Assembly (NCBI GenBank): GCA_020638655.1
Contig: JACKIC010000005.1
Coordinates: forward strand, 1 to 64,000
Origin: Planctomycetota bacterium
GTDB lineage: Bacteria > Planctomycetota > UBA1135 > UBA2386
Length of the DNA: 64,000 nucleotides
Direction: 5' to 3'
A model generated the notes under the pieces. It had not been told where the DNA came from and ran no database searches. It was given only the letters and a program-made list of their open reading frames with translations. How positions within the stretch are numbered: the stretch's first letter is position 1; every line of letters begins with the position of its first letter. Below, in pieces: positions 31,407 to 41,263 of this stretch. Both the position numbers and the translations under genes were made by a program.

Positions 31407-33163
31407 GAAGCGGCCTCCCCAGGCGACGCGAGCGGCAGCGACAGCGTGAACACCGCGCCGCCGCCGTCGCGCTCGCGCACGTCGACCGCGCCGCCGTGCG
31501 CGCGCGCCGCCGCGGCGACGAGCGCGAGGCCCAGGCCGCTGCCGGGCGTCGCCGAGGTCGCCGCGTCGCCGCGCACGAACGGTTCGAACACGGTCTGCCG
31601 CTGGGCCGGAGCCACGCCGGGGCCGCGGTCACCGACCTCGACGACGAGCCGCTGACCGTCGGCGAACGCGCGCACCGCCACGGTCGAACCGGGCGGCGCG
31701 TACTTCGCGGCTTTCTCGAGCAGGTGGCGCAGCGCGCGCGCGAGCACGTCGACGTCGACGTCGAGCGCGGGCAGCTGCCGCGGCGCGTCGACCGAGAGCT
31801 GCTGGCCGACGAGGCGCAGCGCGGGCCGGCCGCTGCGCAGGCCGCGCGCGAGCAGCGCGCGCGCCGGCACGATCCGGCGCTGCAGCGGCGCGCCTTTCTC
31901 GAGCCGGCCGAAGTCGAGGATGCGTTCGACCTGGTCCGAGAGCCGCAGCACGTCGGCATGCAGCGCGTGCAGGTAGTGCGACACGCGCCCCTGGGGAACG
32001 TCCCCCGCCGCGAGCATCTCGGCCTTGAGCGACAGCGCCGCGAGCGGCGTGCGCAGTTCGTGCGAGACGATGTCGACGAAGTCGGCGCGCAATCGCACGA
32101 GGGCGTGTTCGCGGCGCGTCATGCGCCACACGAACAGGTTGCCGAGCAACAACGTCGCGGCGGCGAGCACGTAGCAGGCCAGCGCCGAGTAGCCGAGCAG
32201 CGAACTCGACGGCAAGCCCTTGGCACGAACGCTCCACTCGCCGCCGAACGGCCCTGCCGCGAGCACGACGCCGCCGCGCGACGAACCGTAGCCCAACGTG
32301 AGGTCGTCGTGGCGCTCGGCGACCGCCGCACGGGCGGCTTCGACGCAGCGCGACACCCCCGCTGGCGCCACCACGGTCGCGACGTCCGCATTCGCCACGA
32401 TCACGCTGCCGTTCGGCCCCGCGCTGACGCCGGAAGCGACGGGCAACCGCGCGTGCGTAACCGCGATCGCTGCGGCCGCGCGCAGCGCGGCGAGCCGTTC
32501 GTCCTGCGCGAGCTCCGGCAACGCCGCAACCATCGCCTCGACGAGCGTCGGCATCGCCGCAGCCGGCGCCGCCTGCGCCGCACGCAGCAGTCCGTCGACG
32601 ACGGCCGCGTCGGGTGCCACGTGCTCAGCCTGCGCCCACTCGACTTCGAGCAGCGCGGCGAGCAGCGCGAACGGCAGGTTGCCGCAGCGCGCCTCACCCA
32701 GGCGCAGGGTCGCGGCGGCCAGCAGATCGTGCGCGGCGCGCCGGTCCTGCGACCACAGCGCGCGGGCCTCGAGCAGGCAACCTTCGGGCGACAGCAGGCC
32801 GGCGAGGCGGGCCCGCATGAAGTACGGCATGGCGCCCGCGGCGTCCCCGGCCGCGAAACGCGCGCCGGCCTCGCGCTCTTCGGCGCCCGTCGAAGGCGGC
32901 GCGATCGGCCCATCGCGGAACGGCCCCACCACGAGCCGCTGCGCGTCGAGCTGCAGCTGCACCGGGGCACCGCGATCGGCGGTGATCAGCGCTTCCTCGC
33001 TGGCCTGCCGCCACTGCCGCTGCACCTCCTCGGCGCGCTGCACCTCGGCCGCCTGCGCGCGGTGCAGGGGGCCGCCGTACTGCACCCAGAGGCCGACGCC
33101 GACGAACACCGCGGGCACCGCGAGCGTGGCGACGAACCAGGGGCCGATGCGCGAGCGAACCAT
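31403..33163 (-). CDS. Sensor histidine kinase with a degenerate N-box
   Basis: The 586-residue product starts at ATG 33163. A first transmembrane helix, about 330 residues of helical periplasmic sensor region and a second helix (SALACYVLAAATLLLGNLFVW) precede a HisKA domain (DFVDIVSHELRTPLAALSLK, His near residue 368). The ATPase domain has a normal DRGPGV box and a GSGLGLALV glycine loop. However, the N-box reads HLLEKAAKYA where NLLxNAxKY is usual. The Asn that coordinates magnesium is replaced by Lys, so kinase activity may be weak or lost. It is coupled to the response regulator. Confidence 0.9.
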   Translation of the reverse strand: MVRSRIGPWFVATLAVPAVFVGVGLWVQYGGPLHRAQAAEVQRAEEVQRQWRQASEEALITADRGAPVQLQLDAQRLVVGPFRDGPIAPPSTGAEEREAGARFAAGDAAGAMPYFMRARLAGLLSPEGCLLEARALWSQDRRAAHDLLAAATLRLGEARCGNLPFALLAALLEVEWAQAEHVAPDAAVVDGLLRAAQAAPAAAMPTLVEAMVAALPELAQDERLAALRAAAAIAVTHARLPVASGVSAGPNGSVIVANADVATVVAPAGVSRCVEAARAAVAERHDDLTLGYGSSRGGVVLAAGPFGGEWSVRAKGLPSSSLLGYSALACYVLAAATLLLGNLFVWRMTRREHALVRLRADFVDIVSHELRTPLAALSLKAEMLAAGDVPQGRVSHYLHALHADVLRLSDQVERILDFGRLEKGAPLQRRIVPARALLARGLRSGRPALRLVGQQLSVDAPRQLPALDVDVDVLARALRHLLEKAAKYAPPGSTVAVRAFADGQRLVVEVGDRGPGVAPAQRQTVFEPFVRGDAATSATPGSGLGLALVAAAARAHGGAVDVRERDGGGAVFTLSLPLASPGEAAS

Positions 33164-33288
33164 GGCAGGCGGGCATCCTAGGCGAGCCCGGCCCGCCCAG
33201 GTCATGGGGTTGTCAAACCTCCCGAGTTCGTCCCGCGAGTTCACACCGCCATGACAACGCCGAGGCCCCGATCGCCGTCCATGTGCAC

Positions 33289-36009
33289 ATGGCAACGAAC
33301 CCGTTCTTGGGCGCGGCACTCGCCGCGCTGTTCTCGCTGGGGCTGACGGCTCAGGATGGCAAGTCGTTCGAGCAGCACATGGCCGCGGCCAAGTTCGCGC
33401 AGACGCGCGGCGACTACGCCACGGCGCTCAAGGAGCTGCGCGCGGCCCAGGCGATCGCGCCGGCCGACCAGCGCGAGCAGCTGCAGCGCACGGTCAAGGA
33501 CCTCGCCGACTCGATGGGCGTCGATGTCGCGCGCGCCCCCAAGGCCGGCGATCCCGTGCAGCGACTGATCGCGGTGCTCGACACCGGCAGCCGCGCCGAC
33601 GCCGCGGTGAACTCGGCCTACGACCAGCTCAGCTACCTCGGGGCCCTGGTCGTGCCACCGCTGCTCGACGCCGTACCAACCTTCGGTCCGTTCGGCCTGC
33701 GCAACGCGCTGCAGCTGCTCGCCGTGCACGACGACGTGCGCATCGCCGAGGTGCTGGCACGGCGCCTCGACAACGCCGACCCCGCGGTCACGGCCGCGAT
33801 CGCGAACTTCCTCGACGACGCACAGCCGCGCGTCGCGGTGCCGCTGGCGGTCAAGGTGGCGACGATCAGCAAGAACCCGGCGGAACTGCTGCAGGCGCTG
33901 CGCGAACTGGTCGACAACGACCGCGAGAACCCGGCGGCGCGCGCCGCCGCCACTGCGTTGTCGGCGAGCGAGTCGCCCAAGGTGCTCTCGGAGCTGTTCG
34001 ATGCGGTCGCCGGCTGCAACACCGGGTGGACCACCGACGTGATCGGCCGGTTGCGGCAGCGCGGCGACGACAAGACGCGAGCGTTCGCGACCTTCAGTTG
34101 GCTCAAGCGGCAGGCAGACCTGAGCCAGGACCGCGCGCTGGAGGCACTGAAACACGCCCCAACCGGCTCGGTCTGCTGGCTCGCCGCGCACTTCGCCGTG
34201 CTCGACCCGACCTGGAACCGGGTGGCTCTGCTCGCGCTGCGCAGTTCGGTAGGCGAGGACGTGCGCATCTTCAGCCCGGTCAGTTTCGGCGGCTTCGGCC
34301 GCGTGGCGTGGGGCGATCTGCGCGACGAGGCGGGCACAGCGATGCTCGCTGTGCCGAGGAACGGCGGCCGCAGCGAAAGCCTCTGCGAACTGGGCTGCGC
34401 GATCATCGAGGCCGGGTGGAAGGTCCCGGAGGGCAGCGAACTCAGCCTGGTCGAGATGCTCGAGCGGCGCGGCGGCGAAGCGTGGCAGCTGCTACTGAGC
34501 GCGCTGCCCGACGACGGCGAGGTGCGCGCGATCACGCTGTGGCGCACGCTGTCGCGCGATCAGCAGGAGCAGCTGGCCTTCGCCGCCAAGGACCGACCGT
34601 GGCACCGGCTCATCGCCGACCACCTGCTCGCCGCCGAACAGCAGATACAGGTTTCGCCGAAGCTCCTCGATCGCGACTGGACTGGCGTGCCAGCGCCAGT
34701 CTGCACGGCCCTGGCCAAGCTCGCGACGCGCTGGCCGACGCCGCCCGTCGGCTGGTCGGGGTGGCAGTCGTCGCTGGTCGCCGCCTGGGCGCGCACTCCA
34801 CAGATGCCCGCCGAAGTGATCCTGCCGCTGATCGCGGGCGGGGACACCACCGCGTGGCGCACACTCAACGGGCGCGACCCCGAAGCCGCACTCGCGTGGC
34901 TGCGCACGTCGACGAGCCGCAAGGCCGTCGACCCGCTCAGTGCCATCGAACTGCTGCGCCGCTTCGGCATCGACCAGGACGTGCCCATCGGCATCTGGGC
35001 CGCGCATCAACTCGCCGGACAGCCGCCCAACGGCCTGTACGAGTTCTTCGCCGACCACGGCCGCGGCAACCTCGACGTGATCGCGCTCGGCAAGCTGCCG
35101 GTGTCCACACACACGAACCTGACGGGCTTCTGCGTACAGGTCGCGAAGCAGGCGGCACAAGGAGCGCGCATCGACGACCTCGAAGATCTGCTCGAGATGG
35201 CGCCCGACCTCGGCAGCGAAGCCGCAGACGCCGCGCTGCACGCGCTGCGCACGCAGGTCCGGCCGAACGACACCAAGCTGCTGCTCAACGCGCTCGAAGC
35301 GACGTTCACGCGCCCCGACCCGGCGCGCAACTCGGGACCGGCGCCGTTCGACGGCATGGGTCTGGCCGTGCGCTATCTCGGCATGCTCGAAGTCGCGGCC
35401 AATCCCGCGGCGCTGCCGCGGCTGCGGGAAATGCTGAGCCGCGATGGCGGCAAGAACCTGCGCGAGCACATCGCACTGACGTGCCTTCGCATCGGCGGCG
35501 ACAACAAGCGCGCGATGCTCGCCGATTTCCTGAAGTCCGACGACGCCGGGATCGTCGCCGCCGCGCTGACCGCGCCCGAACTCGGCGACGACAAGGCCCT
35601 GCGTGAAGCCGGAGTCGCGGCGATGCTGCGCCTCGGCGAACAGATGCACGGCCTCAGCCTCGAATGGCGCACCGAGGATCGCGAACGCGCCGCGCAGGCG
35701 GTCGTCAACGACGCGCGGTTCCCGCAGTTCGGAGTCCATCTGTCCCAGTGGGCAATTCGCGAACTCGGCAGCCGCAAGGACACCACGTTCTTGAAGGAAC
35801 TCGAGAAGGCGACCAGGCACGGCGACGTGAGCGTGCGCTGCATCGCGGCGACAGCTCTGGGCAGCACGTTCTCACGTGAGGCGGCCCCGATCCTGCTCGA
35901 ACTGCTCAAGGACGACACGAGCGATGTGCAGAAGGCCGCACAAGCCGCCCTCGACCGCATCGCCAACTACCTCGAAGAACGCAAGAAGTGGGAAGAGCGC
36001 CTGAAGTGA
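33289..36009 (+). CDS. Secreted HEAT-repeat protein
   Basis: The 906-residue product starts at ATG 33289 with a signal peptide (NPFLGAALAALFSLGLTA). A TPR-like opening (AAKFAQTRGDYATALKEL) leads into repeated HEAT-type helices along nearly the whole length, ending with VSVRCIAATALGSTFSREAAPILLEL in pieces. It would be a periplasmic or surface scaffold. It lies back to back with the two-component pair, which is transcribed the other way. No catalytic motif. Confidence 0.78.
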   Translation: MATNPFLGAALAALFSLGLTAQDGKSFEQHMAAAKFAQTRGDYATALKELRAAQAIAPADQREQLQRTVKDLADSMGVDVARAPKAGDPVQRLIAVLDTGSRADAAVNSAYDQLSYLGALVVPPLLDAVPTFGPFGLRNALQLLAVHDDVRIAEVLARRLDNADPAVTAAIANFLDDAQPRVAVPLAVKVATISKNPAELLQALRELVDNDRENPAARAAATALSASESPKVLSELFDAVAGCNTGWTTDVIGRLRQRGDDKTRAFATFSWLKRQADLSQDRALEALKHAPTGSVCWLAAHFAVLDPTWNRVALLALRSSVGEDVRIFSPVSFGGFGRVAWGDLRDEAGTAMLAVPRNGGRSESLCELGCAIIEAGWKVPEGSELSLVEMLERRGGEAWQLLLSALPDDGEVRAITLWRTLSRDQQEQLAFAAKDRPWHRLIADHLLAAEQQIQVSPKLLDRDWTGVPAPVCTALAKLATRWPTPPVGWSGWQSSLVAAWARTPQMPAEVILPLIAGGDTTAWRTLNGRDPEAALAWLRTSTSRKAVDPLSAIELLRRFGIDQDVPIGIWAAHQLAGQPPNGLYEFFADHGRGNLDVIALGKLPVSTHTNLTGFCVQVAKQAAQGARIDDLEDLLEMAPDLGSEAADAALHALRTQVRPNDTKLLLNALEATFTRPDPARNSGPAPFDGMGLAVRYLGMLEVAANPAALPRLREMLSRDGGKNLREHIALTCLRIGGDNKRAMLADFLKSDDAGIVAAALTAPELGDDKALREAGVAAMLRLGEQMHGLSLEWRTEDRERAAQAVVNDARFPQFGVHLSQWAIRELGSRKDTTFLKELEKATRHGDVSVRCIAATALGSTFSREAAPILLELLKDDTSDVQKAAQAALDRIANYLEERKKWEERLK

Positions 36010-36055
36010 GGCGCGGCCGCGACGGCGATCGCCGCGCGATCCAAGGCGCCCCACC

Positions 36056-37333
36056 TCACGCATCGGCGATCCGGAAAGCGCGCGCCATGCGCTGCTGGGA
36101 AGCCTTGCTGATGCCATGCTCGCCGGCGACGCGGCGCCAGGTCCGCACCGCGGCCACGACCTCGGCAGCGACCTCGCGCGCTCTGCCGGCGGACAGGCGA
36201 AACCAGGGCGCCACGCCGAGCACGAGATCGAGGTCCTGGGCGTTGCCGTTCTCGGAGACATTGAGCGTCAGCCCATCGCCATCAGGGTTGGGGTTGATGT
36301 CATAGGCGGGCGCGAGCACGAAGCCGGCAGCCTCGAGCAGGAAGCCATGGTTGCGCAGGTGGTCGTCCGTGTTCGACACGCACACGTAGAACACGATGCG
36401 ACGCCAGAGCTGCTCGAGATCGTCCGCCACCTTTGCTCCGTGCTGCAACAGCACCTCGGCGAGGTCCAGATAGCTGGCGCCGTCGTGACCCTCGGTGCCA
36501 TCGCTGCGATCGGTCATCGTCATCGCCGATACGAAGTGCCTGCGGCCACCGGCATCGGGACGATCGAATCGTCGACTGAGGTAGGTGTGGTATCCGCTGG
36601 CACCAGCGCCGCGGCCGGTGAACCGCTCGAGTCGTGCCGCAGGGACGGCGACGCCGGCGGCGCCTGCGAGTTCGCGTACGACCATCTCCCACGCGCCGAC
36701 GTCTTCGCGATCGGCACGACTGGGGAACTTCGCGATCCACAGGCGATCACGTTCGTCGCGCACGCTCGCCTTGGGGCGCGCGCCGCCGAGCGATCCACCA
36801 GGCGACACGAGCAGACGCAACCAGCGAGCGTATTCCGCGTCCTGCTCGACGTCGTCGCGTTCGAGCTGCAGACTCGCGTGCTGCAATTCGCACAACGATG
36901 TCCACGGCGGCGACGCGAGCCGATCGTCGTCGTCCAAGAAGCGGTCGCCCACGCGATACCGCAGCCCGCCGATGCGATGCGAATCGTGCACACCGAGCAG
37001 GTAGTCGGATTCGAGCAGCGGGCGTTCGTCGCGCCCCTCGTCGCGGGCGCGCAGCGCCTCGCGCCGCCGCATCAACAGACGCCCCCAACGATCTGGAGCC
37101 GAGTCGAGGAACATGCCGAACTGGGCGCGGCCCGTGGGCGGATACTGCGGCCCCCGATACAGCTGCAAGGCGGGATCCAGGGTGAAGCGCTGGGCAGCGA
37201 GCCAGGCGTCGTCGTACTCGAACGCGAACACCTCCTTGCCGCGCGCGGGTGCCGCCGACAGTTCCCCCACACGGCGTGCGCCATCGAGGCCGACCCAGTC
37301 GGCGAACACATCGATCCGGCGAAGGGCGCTCAC
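36056..37333 (-). CDS. hipA: HipA-type serine/threonine kinase toxin
   Basis: The 425-residue product starts at GTG 37333, overlapping the hipB stop (GTGA). HipA kinases phosphorylate glutamyl-tRNA synthetase or other targets and cause dormancy. Motifs: an N-terminal HipA domain with FLDSAPDRWGRLLMRRREA, then GSLGGARPKASV, LWIAKFPS, the catalytic SNTDDHLRNHGFL and LAPAYDINPNPDG. Length is about right for the family. Confidence 0.92.
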   Translation of the reverse strand: MSALRRIDVFADWVGLDGARRVGELSAAPARGKEVFAFEYDDAWLAAQRFTLDPALQLYRGPQYPPTGRAQFGMFLDSAPDRWGRLLMRRREALRARDEGRDERPLLESDYLLGVHDSHRIGGLRYRVGDRFLDDDDRLASPPWTSLCELQHASLQLERDDVEQDAEYARWLRLLVSPGGSLGGARPKASVRDERDRLWIAKFPSRADREDVGAWEMVVRELAGAAGVAVPAARLERFTGRGAGASGYHTYLSRRFDRPDAGGRRHFVSAMTMTDRSDGTEGHDGASYLDLAEVLLQHGAKVADDLEQLWRRIVFYVCVSNTDDHLRNHGFLLEAAGFVLAPAYDINPNPDGDGLTLNVSENGNAQDLDLVLGVAPWFRLSAGRAREVAAEVVAAVRTWRRVAGEHGISKASQQRMARAFRIADA

Positions 37334-37683
37334 GACGACTCCGGCGCAGGCCCGCCCGCCCGATCCGACCTGCGGCGGCGCGGCGCGCGATTGCGCGTCT
37401 CGAGTCCCGCGTCCTGCAGCCTGCGCCCGAGTTCGTCGTCGCGCGCAACCAACGCGAGATCGGCGACGAGGCCCAGACTGTGCAGCACGTTGGCGACCGC
37501 GCCCAAGGTCACGCCGGAAGAGCCCTTCTCGATCGAACGCAACGTCGTCCGGGACATGCCGGCGCGCTCCGCGACCAGCGCCGCCGCAAAGCCCCGGCGC
37601 AACCGGGCCATCTTGATGTTCGCCCCCAGTTCGCGCAGGACACGTTGGGCGGCCGGCAGGAGTTTGGAGGACGGCTTGGGCAT
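37330..37683 (-). CDS. hipB: HipB-type helix-turn-helix antitoxin
   Basis: The 117-residue product starts at ATG 37683. A Cro/C1-type helix-turn-helix (NIKMARLRRGFAAALVAERAGMSRTTLRSIEKG) is followed by an Arg-rich tail that probably contacts HipA. HipB normally represses its own operon and holds HipA inactive. The operon is hipB then hipA, coupled by the four-base overlap. Confidence 0.9.
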   Translation of the reverse strand: MPKPSSKLLPAAQRVLRELGANIKMARLRRGFAAALVAERAGMSRTTLRSIEKGSSGVTLGAVANVLHSLGLVADLALVARDDELGRRLQDAGLETRNRAPRRRRSDRAGGPAPESS

Positions 37684-37750
37684 GACGGACAATATTCTAT
37701 CCCTTATCGGCATTGTATGGGCCGAATATTGGCCATTTCGATACTGCCGC
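37684..37750. promoter_or_regulatory. AT-rich intergenic region, likely hipBA promoter and operator
   Basis: This 67-base spacer is unusually AT-rich for the window. It contains two AATATT motifs at 37691-37696 and 37725-37730, about 34 bases apart, and a run TATCCC. No exact HipB operator of the E. coli type (TATCC-N8-GGATA) is seen. An autoregulatory site here is an inference from position and composition. Confidence 0.45.
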
Positions 37751-38314
37751 TCACCCGGGCTCGACCCAGCGCAGCCCCGGCAACCCGTCGAGGCTGCGGC
37801 CGTTCTTGTCGCGCTGATACTGCTCGATCCCGGCGGCGCCCTTCTTCTCGCCCCACGCGCCCATCTGGGCCCGCTCGCCGACGTAGTCCATGAGCGGCAC
37901 GCCGTAGCCGCAGGCGTCGGCGACGCGCGCGACGTCCAGTTCGAGGATCGCGCGCAGCGCCGCGTCGGGCAGCGGCTCGAAGTGCGCGCGCAGCGCCGCG
38001 AACCCGTCGTCGGCGGGCTCGACCACGCGGCCGGTGCCGTGCAGCCGCAGGATCTTGGGCGGCCCCTCGAACGCGCAGACCATCAGGCACAGCCGGCCGT
38101 TCTCCCGCAGGTGCGCGATCGTCTCGACGCCGCTGCCGACGAAGTCGAGCCAGGCGACGCGCGTCGGCGACAGCACGCGCAGCGAGTCGAGGCCCTTGGG
38201 GGAACAGTTGACGTATCCGCCGGGCCCGGCGGGTGCCGTGGCGACGAAGAACACCTTCTGCGCGAGAAGGAACTCGACCTGGCGGTCGTCGAGCGCGGTG
38301 CTGGCCTTGCCCAT
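37751..38314 (-). CDS. Pyridoxamine 5'-phosphate oxidase family protein
   Basis: The 187-residue product has the split-barrel fold of FMN-binding PPOX-like proteins: FFVATAPAGPGGYVNCSPKG, then VAWLDFVGSGVETIAHLREN, then ICLMVCAFEGPPKILRLHGTG in pieces. Such proteins bind FMN or F420 and reduce small substrates. It ends just before the divergent HipB region and has the usual length for the family. The substrate is unknown. Confidence 0.85.
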   Translation of the reverse strand: MGKASTALDDRQVEFLLAQKVFFVATAPAGPGGYVNCSPKGLDSLRVLSPTRVAWLDFVGSGVETIAHLRENGRLCLMVCAFEGPPKILRLHGTGRVVEPADDGFAALRAHFEPLPDAALRAILELDVARVADACGYGVPLMDYVGERAQMGAWGEKKGAAGIEQYQRDKNGRSLDGLPGLRWVEPG

Positions 38315-38426
38315 GGGGCGGGAGCTATCCGCCGCGGCGGTGCCGATCGCAAGGCTGCTCGCAGCTTTCCGTCAGCAAGCAGTTGCACAACCAGAGCGGC
38401 GCGGCTTTACTGCCTCGCCGTCCACC

Positions 38427-38516
<90 letters not shown>

Positions 38517-38667
38517 GTTTCCCCCCGGGTCCCCGGACCCGCGCGGGGAGATTGGGCACGCCCAGTCCCCGACCGGTCGAGCACCGACCGGCCGGTCGAC
38601 CGACACCCGAACGAAGCTCTTGCGAACGGCACCCGGACGGCACCTGGCAGACGCGGCGCAGCGCCGC

Positions 38668-39267
38668 GTGCCCCGCCGTCGGCTCGCCGCCGCGATCGCG
38701 CTCGCGGCCGGCGCCTGCACCGGACCGCATACGACGATCCACAACCCCGAAGGCCACCGGGTGTTCGTCGACGGCCGCGAACTCGACCGCACGTCGTTGC
38801 CGTTCCGCTACTACGGGACGAGCCGGTGGGACGCACAACCGCGCGACCTCGGCCAGCCGCGCCCGGTGGAGACCCCGCCGGAGGCCGAGCCGGCACCGCC
38901 ACCGCAGGCGCCGCAGCTGCAGGCGTTCGACATCCACGGCTGGCAGCCGAGCATGTGGCTGCCGTCCGACGCCGAGCTCGTGCCCGCGCCGCCGCCGCGC
39001 CGCGTGCCGCTGGGCGCGACGCGGCCCGATTGGGATCTGCAGCCCGCGAGCCAGGCGATCGAGCTGCCGCCGCCGGTCAGCCCGTGGCTGTTCCCGCTCG
39101 ACTTCCCGCTCGAGCTGCTGGGTTGGGCGCTGGGAGGACAGGACGACTTCACCACCACGGTCGAGCTGCCGGCAACGCCCGTGGAGGAACGTCCCAGCGC
39201 GGAGTTCCGGCCGGTAGAGTTGGACCGCGTCGCCGAGCGCGCCCGCCAGGCACGCGCGTCGCGCTGA
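38668..39267 (+). CDS. Proline-rich lipoprotein
   Basis: The 199-residue product starts at GTG 38668, with a lipobox (ALAAGAC, Cys about 17). A PEGA-like beta pattern (HRVFVDGRELDRTSLPFRY) opens the mature part, followed by Pro-rich low complexity. It may be a small surface or periplasmic lipoprotein. It is six bases upstream of murD, so transcription could be shared. TTG 38620 would give a longer form with a weaker signal. Confidence 0.65.
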   Translation: MPRRRLAAAIALAAGACTGPHTTIHNPEGHRVFVDGRELDRTSLPFRYYGTSRWDAQPRDLGQPRPVETPPEAEPAPPPQAPQLQAFDIHGWQPSMWLPSDAELVPAPPPRRVPLGATRPDWDLQPASQAIELPPPVSPWLFPLDFPLELLGWALGGQDDFTTTVELPATPVEERPSAEFRPVELDRVAERARQARASR

Positions 39268-39274
39268 CCGCGCC

Positions 39275-40699
39275 ATGCCCTCCACTCCCACCTTCGATCC
39301 CGCCCTGCCGGGTCCCGGCACGCGCGTCCTGGTGCACGGACTCGGCCGTTTCGGCGGCGGTCAGCAGGCCATCCGGCATCTGTGGCGGCGGGGCTGCGCG
39401 GTGACGGTCGCCGATCGCAGCGCCGGTGCCGACCACCTCGCCACGCAGAAGGCGCTGCGCGACCTGCACGGCGTCGACTGGCAGCTCGGGCGCGAGGACG
39501 AGGGCCTGCTCGACGGGATCGACGTGCTGGTGGTCAACCCGGCGGTGCCCGACAGCCACCCGCTGCTGCTCGCGGCGCGGGCGCGCGGCGTCGCGACCAC
39601 CCAGGAAGTCGACCTGTTCCTCGCCGCCTACCCGGGTCGGGTCGTGGCGGTGACGGGCACCAACGGCAAGTCGACGACGGCGACCCTGCTGCACGCGGCG
39701 CTGCAGCGCGCCGGCCACGACGCCCTGCTCGGCGGCAACATCGGCCGCAGCCTGCTCGCCGACGAGGGCCTCTGGCGCGACGACCAGGTCGCGGTGCTCG
39801 AGATCTCGAGCTTCCAGCTCGAGCGGCTCGACGCGCGGCGCCGCGTGCTCGGCGCGGTGTTCACGCGGGTCACGCGCGACCACATCGACCGCCACGGCAC
39901 CCTCGCCGCCTACCACGCCGCCAAGGCGCGCCTGGCGATGATCGCCGAGCAGTTCGTGATCCACGGCGCCGCCGATCCCGTCGCCAGCGAATTCCCGAGC
40001 GCTGCGCAGCGGCGACTCACGTTCGCCGACGCGCCGCCGGCGCCCGGCAGCGGCGGCCTGCTCGACGACTTCCTCGCGCTGCGTACCGACACCGGCCCGG
40101 CGGAGCTGCTCGTGCACCGCGACGCGCTGCGCATGCTCGGCGACTTCCAGGTCGAGAACGCGCTCGCCGCGGGCCTCGCCGCGCGCCTGCTCGGCGCGGC
40201 GCCCCACGTGATCGGCATGGCGCTCGCAACCGCCGCGCCGCTGCCCTTCCGTCTGCAGTTGGTCGCGGTGACCGGCGGCGTGCGCGTCTACGACAACGGC
40301 GTCTCCACCGAGGTGCAGTCGACCGTCGCCGCGCTGCAGACGCTGGCCCGCCGCGTCGAACAGGGTCGGCGCATCCACTGGCTCGGCGGCGGCAAGAGCA
40401 AGGACGGCGACTACGCCGCGGTCGCCGAAGCCGTGCGGCCGTTCGTGACCAGCGCGCACCTGTTCGGCGACGCCGCGACGCCGCTCGGGGCGCTGCTGCA
40501 GCCGACGTTGCCCACCACCGTGAACGCCACGCTCGCCGAAGCGCTCGCCGCGGCGTTCGCCGCCGCTGCACCCGGCGATGCCGTGCTGTTCAGCCCGGCC
40601 TTCGCCTCCTTCGATCGCTACCCGAACTTCCGCGCCCGCGCGCAGGAGTTCCACGCCTGGCTGGCGTCCTCGCGTGCGCAGGCGGCGCTGAGCGGCTAG
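39275..40699 (+). CDS. murD: UDP-N-acetylmuramoyl-L-alanine--D-glutamate ligase
   Basis: The 474-residue product adds D-Glu to the peptidoglycan precursor in the cytoplasm, using ATP. The N-terminal Rossmann region (RVLVHGLGRFGGGQQA) is followed by the Mur-ligase ATP loop VAVTGTNGKSTTATLL (about residue 125). The central ISSFQLERLDA segment and the C-terminal HWLGGGKSKDGDY region follow. The length is normal. Its presence supports a peptidoglycan wall. Confidence 0.93.
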   Translation: MPSTPTFDPALPGPGTRVLVHGLGRFGGGQQAIRHLWRRGCAVTVADRSAGADHLATQKALRDLHGVDWQLGREDEGLLDGIDVLVVNPAVPDSHPLLLAARARGVATTQEVDLFLAAYPGRVVAVTGTNGKSTTATLLHAALQRAGHDALLGGNIGRSLLADEGLWRDDQVAVLEISSFQLERLDARRRVLGAVFTRVTRDHIDRHGTLAAYHAAKARLAMIAEQFVIHGAADPVASEFPSAAQRRLTFADAPPAPGSGGLLDDFLALRTDTGPAELLVHRDALRMLGDFQVENALAAGLAARLLGAAPHVIGMALATAAPLPFRLQLVAVTGGVRVYDNGVSTEVQSTVAALQTLARRVEQGRRIHWLGGGKSKDGDYAAVAEAVRPFVTSAHLFGDAATPLGALLQPTLPTTVNATLAEALAAAFAAAAPGDAVLFSPAFASFDRYPNFRARAQEFHAWLASSRAQAALSG

Positions 40700-40714
40700 A
40701 GTCGTCAGACCTCG

Positions 40715-41263
40715 ATGCAGTACTGCACGGCTTGTCAGAAGGCCATCGCCACGATCGTCATCATGGACGTCAGCGACGGCTCGGTCACCGGTTCCCAGCA
40801 CCTGTGTGCGGCGTGCGCCGAACAGATGGGTGTGGTGCAGCCCAAGTCGCCGAAGTTCTCGGCGGAGATGCTCGAAGACCTGCTCGGCGGTTTCGACAAG
40901 GCCAAGAGCAGCGCCGGCAAGCGGCAGCGCGCCGAGTCCTGCCCCGGCTGCGGCATGACTCCCGCCGAGTTCCGCACCAAGGGCCGCCTGGGCTGCCCGC
41001 GCTGCTACGAGGTCTTCCGCGACGAGCTGCTGCCGCTGCTGCAGCGCATCCACGAAGCGCAGACCCACCGCGGCCGGCTGCCCGCCTGCCGCCCGGCCAC
41101 CGAACCGGCCGAGGCCCGGGCCAGGACCGCGCGCGACGACGAGGCGCTGGCCGAGCTGCGCCGCCGCCTCGAGGAGGCCGTGCGCAACGAGCGCTACGAG
41201 GAGGCCGCGCAGCTGCGCGACGCCCTGCGCCGCGCCGAGCGCGGCGAGGAGGCTGCGTCGTGA
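40715..41263 (+). CDS. mcsA: Protein-arginine kinase activator McsA
   Basis: The 182-residue product has two zinc-binding cysteine sets (CTACQKA with CAACAEQ; CPGCGMT with CPRCYEVF) and a C-terminal UVR helix pair (LRRRLEEAVRNERYEEAAQL). These match McsA, which stimulates McsB and helps adapt substrates to ClpC. Its stop overlaps the mcsB GTG by three bases. No ctsR gene precedes it. Confidence 0.92.
   Translation: MQYCTACQKAIATIVIMDVSDGSVTGSQHLCAACAEQMGVVQPKSPKFSAEMLEDLLGGFDKAKSSAGKRQRAESCPGCGMTPAEFRTKGRLGCPRCYEVFRDELLPLLQRIHEAQTHRGRLPACRPATEPAEARARTARDDEALAELRRRLEEAVRNERYEEAAQLRDALRRAERGEEAAS

Noticed and set aside
34492..35820. A 442-codon - strand frame
   Set aside because: Antisense to the HEAT-repeat gene at 33289-36009, which has a signal peptide and regular repeats.
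37684..37750. A canonical HipB operator (TATCC-N8-GGATA)
   Set aside because: Only one half-site (TATCC) can be found; the AT-rich region is reported without naming an operator.
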